Assembly: GCA_026168455.1 (NCBI GenBank)
Contig: CM047428.1
Span: forward strand, 41,772,769-41,836,768
From: Theocolax elegans
Taxonomy: Eukaryota; Arthropoda; Insecta; Hymenoptera; Cerocephalidae
Direction: 5' to 3'
Length of the DNA: 64,000 nt
The position numbers and the translations under genes were made by a program. Under the pieces are notes generated by a model. The model was given only the letters and a program-made list of their open reading frames with translations, did no database searches and was not told the DNA's origin. Within the stretch, counting starts at the first letter, position 1; every line of letters begins with the position of its first letter. This document shows positions 22,601 to 35,093 of the stretch, piece after piece.

Positions 22601-24985
22601 ATTATGGTAAAAACTTATAATACATGAAACTAATTATTAACTGCGTTCCTGTAGATCATTTCCACATTTTCCTTGTTTTCGTACATTTTTATCAAAAACA
22701 TCAAATTACTTAAAGTAATAATAGATTCTACGAATGTTACTTAACTTTATTATTGAAATATTTATCTATAAATATTGTTCTGTAAATTGTTTACATTTCA
22801 AAATTTTATAGAATAATAACCTTTTTTATATGTAACTTATATTCCATAATAGTTTTCAGCAATTGAAAGTACTGAAATCAAAACACCTTCCAAGAAGGTG
22901 TCAAAACCCGCAAGTATTGTTATTCTAATCAAACTTTGAAAATTGTTATCTGATAAATAAATTCTGCAATTGAATCTGACATTATTATCTGATAAATAAA
23001 TAATTTTAATTTTAACTCCCTTATTTTATCTATTTCTTTGAATTTTAATTAAACACTTTTTAATATTACAAAAATTACATATAAAAAATTTCTGCAATTG
23101 AAAGTACTGAAATCAAACTGAAATCGACAAGTATTTTGAATCGTACCATAAATATATATTTTAAATAAACATTTATATATATATATATATATTACTTAAA
23201 CTTCGTAAAAAGTTTCTGCAATTGAAAGCACTGAAATCAAACTGTAATCGACAAGTATTTTGAATCATGCAAAAATGTCTACTAATAGAATATAGATTTT
23301 TTATATTAAAAGTATCTTATACTTTTACTTTTCATTTCTGGCCCTGCCATGTCTTACAGTAATAAATAAATAATATTCTAAAGATGTTAATTTGTGCAAA
23401 ATTAATTTCTGCAAAACTAATAAAAAGGACATTTCTTCTTTTTTATTCTTTTAAATAAAATAATACTTGCATCACCGTTGGTTAATAGGTGTTACCGCTT
23501 CATATAGGTGTTAATTCTGACTATATTAACTGATGCTACATTTTATGAATCATTACATACATCTTAGCTATTATCTTATTTTAAAATTTAAGGAGCCTAA
23601 TATATTATGCAAAGCGACTTGTAGCATTATTAAAGTATTTGAAAATAACTGCAAATAACTGCAAATAACTAAAATATTTAGTTGGGTTTGAGACGCTAAT
23701 CACTATTATTTGTAGTTATTTGCAGTTATTTGCAGTTATCTACAGTAACAAATAATTATCTGCAGTTATTAGTCTTTGTTGAAAGTTATAACACAAAATT
23801 TGACAGATATTATAAAAGTTAATAGCAATTATTAGCAAATATTAGCAGTTTTTATTTGTTTTTAATAGTTATTTGCAATTATTTGCTATTATTTGCACTT
23901 CTATTTTTGTGCTATAATATAATTATAAAGAAATTGCATATAACTCCAAATAACTGAATATAACTGCAAATAATTGGTATAATCTATTAGTAACTGCTAA
24001 AAACTGCAAATAATTGCTAATAATTATTTCTAAAAACTATATAAACCTACTTAGAATTTGACAAAACTGCAAATAACTGCTGGTAACTGCTAATAATTGC
24101 AAATAACTGTTAATAACTGCAAGAAACTGCAAAGAGCTACAAATAATAGTTAATAGCGTCTCAAACCCAACTAAATATTTTAGTTCTTTGCAATTATTTG
24201 CAGTTATTTACAGTTATTTGCAGTTATGTACATTTATTTGCAGTTATTAGCATTTACTATTTCCGCTAAAGACCCACGCGTGGAAACAAGACTGTATACC
24301 ATAAACCAATAATTTATTATTAATAAAATAATTTGTGATGCAAGTATTATTATATTTAAAAGAATAAAAAAGAAGAAATGTCCTTTTTATTAGTTTTGCA
24401 GAAATTAATTTTGCACAAATTAACATCATTAGAATATTATTTATTTATTACTGTAAGACATGGCAGGGCCAGAAATGAAAATAAAAGTATAAGATACTTT
24501 AATAAAAAAAAATCTGTATTCAGATTGGTAGACATTTTTGCGTGATTCAAAATACTTGTCGATTACAGTTTGATTTCAGTGCTTTCAATTGCAGAAACTT
24601 TTTACGAAGTTTAAGTAATATATATATAAATGTTTATTTAAAATATATATTTATGGTACGATTCAAAATACTTGTCGATTTCAGTTTGATTTCAGTTCTT
24701 TCAATTGCAGAAATTTTTATATGTAATTTTTGTAATATTAAAAAAAATGTTTAATTAAAATTCAAAGAAATAGATAAAATAAGGGAGTTAGAATTAAAAT
24801 TATTTATTTATCAGATTATAATTTTCAAAGTTTGATTAGAATAACAATACTTGCGGGCTTTGACACCTTCTTGGAAGGTGTTTTTGATTTCAGTACTTTC
24901 AATTGCAGAAAACTATTATGGAATATAAGTTACATATAAAAAAGGTTATTATTCTATAAAATTTTAAAATGTATTCTGTAAATTG
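22601..24985. mobile_element. Long snapback element, tandem copy A
   Basis: The unit is palindromic. A left arm (22601 to about 23600) with ACACCTTCCAAGAAGGTGTC and TTGAAAGTACTGAAATCAAA is mirrored by a right arm (about 24260-24960). The loop holds a second inverted-repeat module made of GCAAATAACT decamers, bounded by GTTGGGTTTGAGACGCTA and its inverse (about 23640-24250). No ORF encodes a transposase. The same unit follows immediately as copy B. Confidence 0.85.
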
Positions 24986-27369
24986 TAATCAAATTTTATA
25001 GAATAATAACCTTTTTTATATGTAACTTATATTCCATAATAGTTTTCAGCAATTGAAAGTACTGAAATCAAAACACCTTCCAAGAAGGTGTCAAACCCGC
25101 AAGTATTGTTATTCTAATCAAACTTTGAAAATTGTTATCTGATAAATAAATTCTGCAATTGAATCTGACATTATTATCTGATAAATAAATAATTTTAATT
25201 TTAACTCCCTTATTTTATCTATTTCTTTGAATTTTAATTAAACACTTTTTAATATTACAAAAATTACATATAAAAAATTTCTGCAATTGAAAGTACTGAA
25301 ATCAAACTGAAATCGACAAGTATTTTGAATCGTACCATAAATATATATTTTAAATAAACATTTATATATATATATATATTACTTAAACTTCGTAAAAAGT
25401 TTCTGCAATTGAAAGCACTGAAATCAAACTGTAATCGACAAGTATTTTGAATCATGCAAAAATGTCTACTAATAGAATATAGATTTTTTATATTAAAAGT
25501 ATCTTATACTTTTACTTTTCATTTCTGGCCCTGCCATGTCTTACAGTAATAAATAATAATATTCTAAAGATGTTAATTTGTGCAAAATTAATTTCTGCAA
25601 AACTAATAAAAAGGACATTTCTTCTTTTTTATTCTTTTAAATAAAATAATACTTGCATCACCGTTGGTTAATAGGTGTTACCGCTTCATATAGGTGTTAA
25701 TTCTGACTATATTAACTGATGCTACATTTTATGAATCATTACATACATCTTAGCTATTATCTTATTTTAAAATTTAAGGAGCCTAATATATTATGCAAAG
25801 CGACTTGTAGCATTATTAAAGTATTTGAAAATAACTGCAAATAACTGCAAATAACTAAAATATTTAGTTGGGTTTGAGACGCTAATCACTATTATTTGTA
25901 GTTATTTGCAGTTATTTGCAGTTATCTACAGTAACAAATAATTATCTGCAGTATTAGTCTTTGTTGAAAGTTATAACACAAAATTTGACAGATATTATAA
26001 AAGTTAATAGCAATTATTAGCAAATATTAGCAGTTTTTATTTGTTTTTAATAGTTATTTGCAATTATTTGCTATTATTTGCACTTCTATTTTTGTGCTAT
26101 AATATAATTATAAAGAAATTGCATATAACTCCAAATAACTGAATATAACTGCAAATAATTGGTATAATCTATTAGTAACTGCTAAAAACTGCAAATAATT
26201 GCTAATAATTATTTCTAAAAACTATATAAACCTACTTAGAATTTGACAAAACTGCAAATAACTGCTGGTAACTGCTAATAATTGCAAATAACTGTTAATA
26301 ACTGCAAGAAACTGCAAAGAGCTACAAATAATAGTTAATAGCGTCTCAAACCCAACTAAATATTTTAGTTCTTTGCAATTATTTGCAGTTATTTACAGTT
26401 ATTTGCAGTTATGTACATTTATTTGCAGTTATTAGCATTTACTATTTCCGCTAAAGACCCACGCGTGGAAACAAGACTGTATACCATAAACCAATAATTT
26501 ATTATTAATAAAATAATTTGTGATGCAAGTATTATTATATTTAAAAGAATAAAAAAGAAGAAATGTCCTTTTTATTAGTTTTGCAGAAATTAATTTTGCA
26601 CAAATTAACATCATTAGAATATTATTTATTTATTACTGTAAGACATGGCAGGGCCAGAAATGAAAAGTAAAAGTATAAGATACTTTTAATAAAAAAAATC
26701 TGTATTCAGATTGGTAGACATTTTTGCGTGATTCAAAATACTTGTCGATTACAGTTTGATTTCAGTGCTTTCAATTGCAGAAACTTTTTACGAAGTTTAA
26801 GTAATATATATATAAATGTTTATTTAAAATATATATTTATGGTACGATTCAAAATACTTGTCGATTTCAGTTTGATTTCAGTTCTTTCAATTGCAGAAAT
26901 TTTTTATATGTAATTTTTGTAATATTAAAAAAAATGTTTAATTAAAATTCAAAGAAATAGATAAAATAAGGGAGTTAGAATTAAAATTATTTATTTATCA
27001 GATTATAATTTTCAAAGTTTGATTAGAATAACAATACTTGCGGGCTTTGACACCTTCTTGGAAGGTGTTTTTGATTTCAGTACTTTCAATTGCAGAAAAC
27101 TATTATGGAATATAAGTTACATATAAAAAAGGTTATTATTCTATAAAATTTTAAAATGTAAACAATTTACAGAACAATATTTATAGATAAATAATAAATA
27201 TAAGTAAATAATAAATAATAAAGTTAAGTAACATTCGTAGAATCTATTATTATTTTAAATAATTTGATGTTTTTGATAAAAATGTACGAAAACAAGAAAA
27301 ATGTGGAAATGATCTACAGGAACGCAGTTAATAATTAGTTTCATGTATTATAAGTTTTTACCATCATCA
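24986..27369. mobile_element. Long snapback element, tandem copy B
   Basis: Nearly the same sequence as copy A, differing by small indels and substitutions (for example an extra T near 26900). Its right end restores the full outer terminus, matching the inverse of 22601-22665. At the A/B junction (about 24960-25000) the outer terminal segment is shortened. This suggests recombination or replication slippage between palindromes, or an assembly duplication. Confidence 0.85.
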
Positions 27370-29401
27370 AATATCTTCTACCATACTTTTCAATTTGTTC
27401 GTATGTGTTACATTTCCTCTCAGTCATGTGATCTCTATAATCTGGATTCAAGTTTCTCCAGACTACTTTGATCTGCGTTGCCATGGAAGGAGGATTCCTT
27501 AAATGCGAGAATATATGTTTCATACAACTCACATAATTTGTTATGGTTTCGGACTTCCCTTGAGTTTGGTTCCAAGCTTCATCCCATACGTCTGTTTCCG
27601 TTAGTTTTTTCATGAATTGTGCACGGAATGCTTTAAGGAAGTCTTTCCATCCTTTCTTTCGCAATTCCTCGTGCACATTCGTATATCAGCGACCTGTTTT
27701 CTTCGTGAAAACAAATGGCAAACCTTTGAAAAATTGTTTATCTGTAATTTTCATGTTTATACGGAAGTTGGTTAGCCTGCTTAGAAACTCGTTCGGATTG
27801 TCCTTTTCCTCACCAGAGTACGTAAGATTCCAACTCTTAAAAGCTTTGATAATTTGATCATTCTCTTGAAATTGGGAACTTTTCGACTTCTTCTTTTGTT
27901 TAGATTTCTTCTTATTTTTCTTATTCTGTACTTCATCGTCATCTGAGTTCGAATTATCTTCACTACTACTATTAGAATCATCACTGCTAGTATCCTCATC
28001 ATCATCACTATCATCAGAGTTATCATCATTATCACTGTTATCATCAGAATGCGAGTCATAAATATCATCATTACTATTCTTTTTATTATTCTTCTTTGTT
28101 TTCTTCTTTTCTTTTTTCTTTTTCTCATCATCCTTCATTTTCTTGTGCTTTTTCGTGTTTGTCCCCTTGTTCTTTTTAGTTTTTTGTTCTAACTCCTTCT
28201 CTTCGAGTTTTGAGTTTTCTGTTGGTATATTTTGATTTTCGACTGCCGGAGTAGTGCCCTGCATTGGTTCTTTAGAATAAATTCCTTCTCCATCAGATCC
28301 CGATTCGTCTTCCCTTCGTGGATGTTGTCTAAGATTCCTCTCGTACGATGGTGTACTTGCTCTTTGGCTTAGAGTCATTTGTTCTAGGTTATCCATGAAT
28401 TGGTTAACCATCTGTCCAATGCTAGTGTTTCCTCCAGCTTCTCTATTATCCGCATTACTAGTTTCCTTCCTTCTACTATTTTGCCGTTTATGTGTCCTTT
28501 TTCGTCTCTCTGCATTTTCCGAGTCCGTGCTGCAACCATCATCACTGGTAACTGATGAGGTTGAGTTTCTTTGTGGTCCTTGTATAAATAGTCTCAAAGG
28601 CTTCTTACTAGTTTCCATTTGTTGTTTGTTTTGCACATTCTGTTTTGCAGTCTCCTCTAGTGCCTCACAGACAGGTATCGCAGTTAGGTTGATACTTTCC
28701 TGTACCAACGGGTGAGAAGAATCCGGACCATTTTTGTGGCTGTATTCGTTTGTTCTTATTGCGTTTAGACTTGTATTTGTTCGCTCTTCTCTTAGTAATC
28801 TCTGTACTTCCGGCATTAATAATAATTGTCTGTCCAAATTCTGTAACCAAATTTTCTGTGATGCTGAAGTCGATTGGATCAGACCTTGTTTGAATATTAG
28901 TCTCATCGTCGTATTTCCTACAAATGTTGACGCCATCGATATCGTAGGTGTGCAACTTGTAGTTGTTGACGTCGTAACAACACAAGATGCAGCATTCATT
29001 GGAACGGCTTGTTGTTCCTTCCCTGAGAGTGACGGTAGTCCCCTACTTGTTGATGGGATGTTGGATATATCCTTCATTTGATCTTTTTCCTTCATATTTT
29101 CCTTCCTCTGTGGTACTTCTGTTCCATCACATTCTGTACCAGTTAAAGGGTCTCTATCCTGTCGTTCGTCAACTCTACGTATCCATGGTACATCTTGTCT
29201 TGATTGTCGTAGACCACCTCTAAATAACCGTGAGACTAATGTTGGCTTTCTGTCTTTTGTAGTTAATCCCATTCTTGCCAATAATACTGATAATTCTGTT
29301 ATCGTATACGAGTCTATCCTTGTATAGGCTTGTACTGCCTCTTCATCTTCTTGTAACACCATCTCTAACCATTCAGTATTTTTACTTTTTCGAACAGCCA
29401 T
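27341..29401 (-). pseudogene. Ty3/gypsy-type Gag, one in-frame stop, C-terminus lost
   Basis: From an ATG at 29401 the minus strand is open for 571 codons to a TGA at 27688-27686. It then continues in the same frame for 111 more codons to 27341. The N-terminal region resembles a SAP-like fold (ITELSVLLARMGL). The middle is a long, very acidic and basic low-complexity stretch (about residues 400-520, KKKKEKKK then SDDDEDTSSDD). The C-terminal part has the look of a retrotransposon Gag core (FKSWNLTYSGEEKDNPNEFL, then WKDFLKAFRAQF, and ESETITNYV-like spacing). Zinc knuckle, protease and pol are absent, because the frame ends in the terminus of the snapback at 22601-27369. Gag would form the particle shell around element RNA. 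Confidence 0.75.
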
Positions 29402-29854
29402 TTTTAATAAGTTTCAAAATTCGACAATGATATCACTTAAATAATTTAAATTTTCCTCTAAATTTTTATGTTTCCTCAATATAATACTTAAATCCGTCAA
29501 TTTAAAAAAAAATTATTTAAATCCTTCATTAACTTTTACTTAACTACCAGCAATAATTTATTTACTAAACCAACAATTAATTTTCACAACAGCTCTTGAT
29601 AACAATAATTATTATCCAAAGGGGAGTTTATTTTATTTAGTGCGTAGTCAATTTACGATTAAAACAAATTAAATTATTCACGAAAATGCACGTTTCAGAT
29701 TTATTACTGTGGGTTCTATTCTACTATCTATTTACCGTCAATACAAATAAGTTACCATCAATTTCCATCAATATAAATTATAAATGGATATTAATACACA
29801 TATAAGCATAAATATAAATATAGATATAAAGAATTAAATATCATAAAATATTAT
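29402..29854. other. Gypsy leader (5' UTR), left part
   Basis: AT-rich DNA between the Gag ATG and the (AT)n tract. By position it is the untranslated leader of the element. No ORF. Confidence 0.5.
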
Positions 29855-29855
29855 A

Positions 29856-29936
<81 letters not shown>
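29855..29936. repeat. (AT)n microsatellite
   Basis: About 75 bp of nearly pure AT dinucleotides abutting the snapback at 29934. Confidence 0.95.
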
Positions 29937-29938
<2 letters not shown>

Positions 29939-31173
29939 AGATTCCATGTGAAGTGATCCAGTTAAAAAATAGAATTTTGTTTTAATGTATGGAATCAGTA
30001 AAAAACTACTTGAATAGAGTGTAACTAAATTTTTAGACCTGAATTTCAATTAGTACCAGAGTTGTAGCCAATCAAAAAATCGAATTTTTTGAAAAAATTG
30101 ACTTTTTGGCCATGTTTATCACTTAATAACTCAAAATCTAACAATTTTTTCTTATATACATTAAATTTGAAAAAGTTTATTAATTTCAAGAAGAATCAGT
30201 TCAAATATTTCATTTATTTTATTTTAAAACTTTGAATATAGTTATAATCAATAAAAACCTTTATAGTAAAAAAAAGGGTTGTACGATCAAAAATATTTTA
30301 TCCATCCAAGAATCTAATTCATCGATGATTAATTACCTTCAAAATGGTGCAAAGTTTGAGTGCGGCAGAGCATTTTAGACAAAGTTATGGTGCTTTTAGG
30401 CAAATTTCTTAAAAAAGGAGAGCAAATTCATTTTATGAAAAAAACAGAGTAACCGTATACTTGCATTCAAACAATATGGCACTATTATTCCTCAATATTA
30501 CTAAAATACACTATTTATTGTACTGTATTTATTGTACTGTTTTGTGTTTGTAAGCAACTTAGAGATTAGAATGTATCTGTGACTAACAATAAATAGTATA
30601 TTTTAGTAATATTGAGGAATAATAGTGCCATATTGTTTGAATGCAAGTATACGGTTAACTTGTTTTCTTCATAAAAATGCTTTCGCTCTCTTTTTTTAAG
30701 AAATTTGCCTAAAAACACCATAACTTTGTCTGAAATGCTCTGCCGCACTCAAACTTTGCACCATTTTGAAGATAATTAATCATCGATGAATTAGATTCTT
30801 GGATGGATAAAATATTTTTGATCGTACAACCCTTTTTTTTACTATAAAGGTTTTTATTGATTATAACTATATTCAAAGTTTTAAAATAAAATAAATGAAA
30901 TATTTGAACTGATTCTTCTTGAAATTAATAAACTTTTTCAAATTTAATGTATATAAGAAAAAATTGTTAGATTTTGAGTTATTAAGTGATAAACATGGCC
31001 AAAAAGTCAATTTTTTCAAAAAATTCGATATTTTGATTGGCTACAACTCTGGTACTAATTGAAATTCAGGTCTAAAAATTTAGTTACACTCTATTCAAGT
31101 AGTTTTTTACTGATTCCATACATTAAAACAAAATTCTATTTTTTAACTGGATCACTTCACATGGAATCTCCCA
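29934..31173. mobile_element. Snapback element inside gypsy leader
   Basis: Arms of nearly 590 bp begin GGAGATTCCATGTGAAGTGA and run in mirror image (GAATCTAATTCATCGATGAT, TTTGAGTGCGGCAGAGCATT and their inverses) around a turn near 30553. There is no coding capacity. It lies between Gag and the PBS/LTR of the gypsy copy, so it inserted there after the retroelement. It sits next to TA-rich DNA on both sides. Confidence 0.9.
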
Positions 31174-31650
31174 TATATATCCCTAGTGTCACACCGAATT
31201 AATTAGATAAATATATAAAAATGATTATTAATAATATTAATGAATATCTCCATTCACTGAAATAGGTTTCCTTTAATTGCCTGAAACAGAAAAATTTTCC
31301 ATCAACATCAACAACAATATTTTTAAATATTCTTCAATCTTCCTAAAAGAAATTTTCCATCAATATCAAATTCAATAATCAATATTAAATTATATAATTT
31401 ATATATATTAAATGTGGTGTGACACAAAATATTTATAATACTTATAAATAAAATAATTTTTAATTGATAGATTTTTCAATAATTGGATGGTAACCTCGCA
31501 TAGAATAAGTAATAAAACTATGAAAGAAAATGAATTTTTGTGGGCAGAATTACACTTTGTAATTTCTCTCACACTCACACACACATACTATTGGATTATT
31601 TCGGTAAAAGAAATTTTTCCTATGCTGTTACAATTTAATTTATATAAAAT

Positions 31651-31662
31651 GTTGGGCGCCAA
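31651..31662 (-). promoter_or_regulatory. Primer-binding site of gypsy element
   Basis: The minus strand reads TGGCGCCCAAC a few bases after the LTR end TCACA. This is the usual start of a gypsy-type PBS, complementary to a host tRNA 3' end. It fixes the orientation and the LTR border. Confidence 0.75.
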
Positions 31663-31664
31663 TT

Positions 31665-33498
31665 TGTGACGTAGCGTTTCCTACATAAATGTAGGGAATT
31701 CCGTAGACTACGTACAACAGATAATAATAACTTCGATGTATATATATTTATTTAAATAAATGGGGTAACTGATATTCGTTTTTCGTTCTATTAAAATGGC
31801 TGACTCAGCACGTGCACGAACTTCTTACCTGTGCCGTGGATCCTTGTCTCGCCGACGGAAAAATGGCGGGACTAATTAAATCCTTTCCCAATAATTAATC
31901 ACAACCAAAGGGGGGAATAATTGAAATTACACAAAAAAAGAATAAGTTTAATAGTCCGTGTAAAGGAGTAATTAACTATTTATTTATTTCACTTTCTATC
32001 ACAACATAATTTTAAAAAATTCAAATTACAGACGAAGTCGCGAATTTTAACCAACATAGGAAAAATTATAACACTAATTCAAAATCACAAATTACGACAA
32101 TTTATTTACTTAAAATCTCATAATTAATAATTGAGGTATTAATCCTCCATCAAATCAAGTCGCGATACCGAAAATAATCCTTATACAAACAATTAGTACA
32201 TCAACGAAATAAACGTGGCCGGCGGGCAGTCCACTTACCGCACGCGAGTCCTCACGATCAGATTGTCCAAATAAATATATTTCTCTCAAGACTTCCTCAA
32301 TCTCTCAACCGGTAAATATTTATCTCCAAAATCACGACCGCCAATCTTTCCAGCAATAACTATCATCACTACAACAATAATTTAAGTAATCAACAATTTC
32401 CAAAAATACTACTTGATAACTGTATAAAGCACCAGCGTCTCTTTTAACAGATCAGCTATTAATGATCCTCTCCTCCTTTTTCCCCTTTCTTCTTCCTTTT
32501 TCATAAATTTCCGTCAAGGCCGACCGGCTGGCGCCTCCACTTGTGCAATTCGCACTCTTCTTCTCTCTCTCTCTCTTACGCACGGGAGTTGAGTCTGAGA
32601 GAGTCCCGCGCTCCGTTGCGCCGGCGCGCTCTCTCGGTGGTCTTCGTGGTGCATGCGAGAGAGCTCCCCCCTCTCCGCCGCCGCCTATGTACACGCATAC
32701 GGCAGTACTGCTTCGCGCGCGAGTCTGAGCTCTCTCCATCTCTCTCACTTTCGTGTTTACAAGAAACTTGGCGTTTAAGTGGCAATTCGGACCCGGTGCG
32801 ACTTCACGGCGACGACGTCTACGAGGGAAGGAGCTTCCATCATCCGGAGGTGTTGTTCGTGCGGGTCGGCGTCTCCATCATATTCCATCACCAACAACAA
32901 GTAACCTCTCTCTTCTTCAACTAGCTCGACGTTTTACGGTGAGTGCTATATGTTTATTCTTCTCTCTCTCTCTCTCTCTCGAACATATAAAACAAACCAA
33001 ATCACTTCTATTATTTCCCATCCTTTCCTTTTATTTATTCAAACAATTCGGTGATGAGAATGGCTCAGGCTTTTTTGTTATTCATTGTTTACTTTTTCCT
33101 AACCTCTCTAATACCACATGTTAACCTTACCTCTAACCTATCCTACATTCTACATTTATTATAAACACTTCCTTATTTAGTTTAAACAATTACATAATTT
33201 AATATCATTCTAGTTTCTAATTTTCCTTACAGGTAACGAGGTCCAGGACCAGCAGGAGCTAGTCCCAAGGAGTCGCTACGTAGCCAAGTAGGAGTTCTCC
33301 CTTGACCCAGGAAGAGGTATCAACAACAGTTATACACAGGTAATGCACGGGGGGCATTAGCTGTGTTAGGTAAGTTGTTTCAATAATAGTATCTTTGGTT
33401 CGTTACCTATATTAATATTATATATATTTGTTTCAGGCACTGGACGACGGCAAAGTTTTTAATATTATTTTATTATGTGAGGTATTTACTACCTCACA
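31665..33498 (-). mobile_element. Gypsy 5' LTR (probable)
   Basis: On the minus strand the segment starts TGTGAGGTAGTAAATACC and ends GCTACGTCACA, giving TGTGA...TCACA inverted ends, and is followed by a PBS. At about 1.8 kb it is long for an LTR. It contains a GC-rich stretch (32540-32900) and plus-strand splice-like signals (GGTGAGT at 32939, TTACAG before 33235, CACAGGTAATG at 33336). The right border could therefore be different, or antisense host promoter/exon sequence could overlap. The left border is firm. Confidence 0.55.
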
Positions 33499-34184
33499 CA
33501 TTATTGCATTAATACATTATTTAACAACATTATTATCTATAAAAAGAGCGACACTAAATAAAAAAATATACATTTTAAAGTCATTTTTTCGCTAAAACCT
33601 AATTAACATTATTTTTTTAACATTATTATTTTTTATTATACTCTAAATTTAACATAGTAACATAAAGATAAATTACCTTAGTTGGTAAAGAGTAGGCATC
33701 TGTAGTTAAAAGAGCAGAGATTCTAATCTCCGAGATAGGTATTGTTTTTATTTCCTTTTTTTGTCAAAAATCATATTTTAGTTTGTTACATTATAAGAAC
33801 AGAAAGCCCTATAAATAATTAACCTTTAAAGGACGAGGGTGGTTTCGTTAAGGATCCCCCCCCCAAATTCATGGATCAGCACTGACTACCAGAGCTGCCA
33901 CTCGATCGTAACCAATAGTGGGATTTGACATGACTGCTGTGCCCGCTTAAAGTAGTGCCATTAGCGTCTCACTATCCATTATTGGTTTAACTTTGGGTCG
34001 GTTCCCCATCTAGTTTGTGTTGCCCTGCGTATTCAATTTTTCCGGCACCATCCGTATTTGGAAAGCAATCCCCGATCCAGCAAGTGGGGAGGGACCACGA
34101 TGAGGGTGTGCGTGTGTGTGTGGATATAAAGTGTATTCATACTACTGAAAACTTTAATTTAATTTTATTCATATTATGTTTCAG
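33499..34184. other. Intron or intergenic DNA before the OXSM exon
   Basis: AT-rich to about 33825, then a GC-balanced tract with a C homopolymer (about 33855) and a TG run near 34115, ending in a polypyrimidine/TTTCAG acceptor at 34184. No coding frame joins the exon. A weak tRNA-like stretch lies at 33675-33745. Confidence 0.5.
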
Positions 34185-34927
34185 GTGATGGATTTCGATT
34201 TATTCGAGAGGGATTAAGTAGTGTTATGGTATGTGGTGGATCTGAAGCTTGCATTAATCCATTAGCTATTGCAGCTTTCTGCCGAATGCGAGCGTTGAGT
34301 ACATCAAAAAATGAATCGCCACTTGAAGCATCGCGACCATTTGATAAAGATAGAGATGGATTTGTAATGGGTGAAGGGGCTGCAATTTTAGTATTGGAAG
34401 AATTAAGTCATGCATTAAGAAGAAAAGCTCATATATATGCAGAAATACTTGGATATGGACTTTCGGGAGATGCGATTCATTTGACATCCCCTAGCGAAGA
34501 TGGAATTGGTGCGATGCTTGCAATGGAGAGAGCTTTACATGACGCTAGAAGTGATCCAACAGATATTACCTACATTAACGCACACGCAACATCAACGTTA
34601 CTCGGTGATTCTGCTGAGTTACAAGCTATAGAATCGTTATTTGATAAACACAGTGAATATGTTACAGTATCAAGTACTAAGGGAGCACATGGCCATTTAC
34701 TTGGAGCATCTGGAAATGTTGAAACAGCGTACACTATTCTTGCTTTGAAAGAAGGACTCATACCACCAACGCTAAATTTGTATAATATTGATTCAGCATC
34801 AAAATTAAAATTTGTTCCACATAAAATGCAAGAATGGTCTACAAATTCAAGACGAGTTGCTCTAAAAAATTCATTTGGATTTGGTGGAACGAATGCATCC
34901 CTTTGTTTGGCCGAGTATATTCGTTAA
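34185..34927 (+). CDS. OXSM: 3-oxoacyl-ACP synthase, mitochondrial (last exon)
   Basis: The exon begins after the splice acceptor TTTCAG at 34184 and runs to TAA at 34927, giving about 247 residues. It is the C-terminal half of a beta-ketoacyl-ACP synthase of the FabF/KAS II type. This enzyme elongates acyl chains in mitochondrial fatty acid synthesis by condensing malonyl-ACP with acyl-ACP. Visible family signatures are VMVCGGSEACINPL, RPFDKDRDGFVMGEGAA, INAHATSTLLGD with the first active-site His, SSTKGAHGHLLGASG with Lys and the second His, and NSFGFGGTNAS near the end. The active-site Cys lies upstream in the family and is not encoded here. I find no upstream exons in the window, so the preceding intron must be long or the copy partial. 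The frame is free of stops and compositionally normal, so it is probably functional. The first ATG in the exon (34226) is internal, not the start. Confidence 0.93.
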
Positions 34928-35093
34928 CATTATTAGTACCTCTTTCTATTGTATTATAAATAATCTATAACACGTTGATTCTAAATCTCATACATATCCA
35001 TCACATACTTACAGTTTTTACTTATTCATTTTACACATTTATATCATCTAAAATTTCCTTGCTTATCCCTTTAATCTAAAAGTATATATTTAT
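34928..35093. other. OXSM 3' flank
   Basis: AT-rich sequence presumed to hold the 3' UTR. No canonical AATAAA is seen near the stop. Confidence 0.4.

Noticed and set aside
23640..24250. CRISPR-like array
   Set aside because: The short repeated decamers are irregular, in both orientations and lack unique spacers; the context is eukaryotic.
32452..33124. Overlapping ORFs in the GC-rich stretch
   Set aside because: Low-complexity Ser/Arg-rich frames in several phases with no domain; probably LTR or promoter sequence.
33675..33745. tRNA-like stretch (TTAGTTGGTAAAGAG ... GAGATTCTAATCTCC)
   Set aside because: A-box- and B-box-like words are present but no acceptor stem forms and the B box deviates. 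At most a decayed tRNA-derived fragment.
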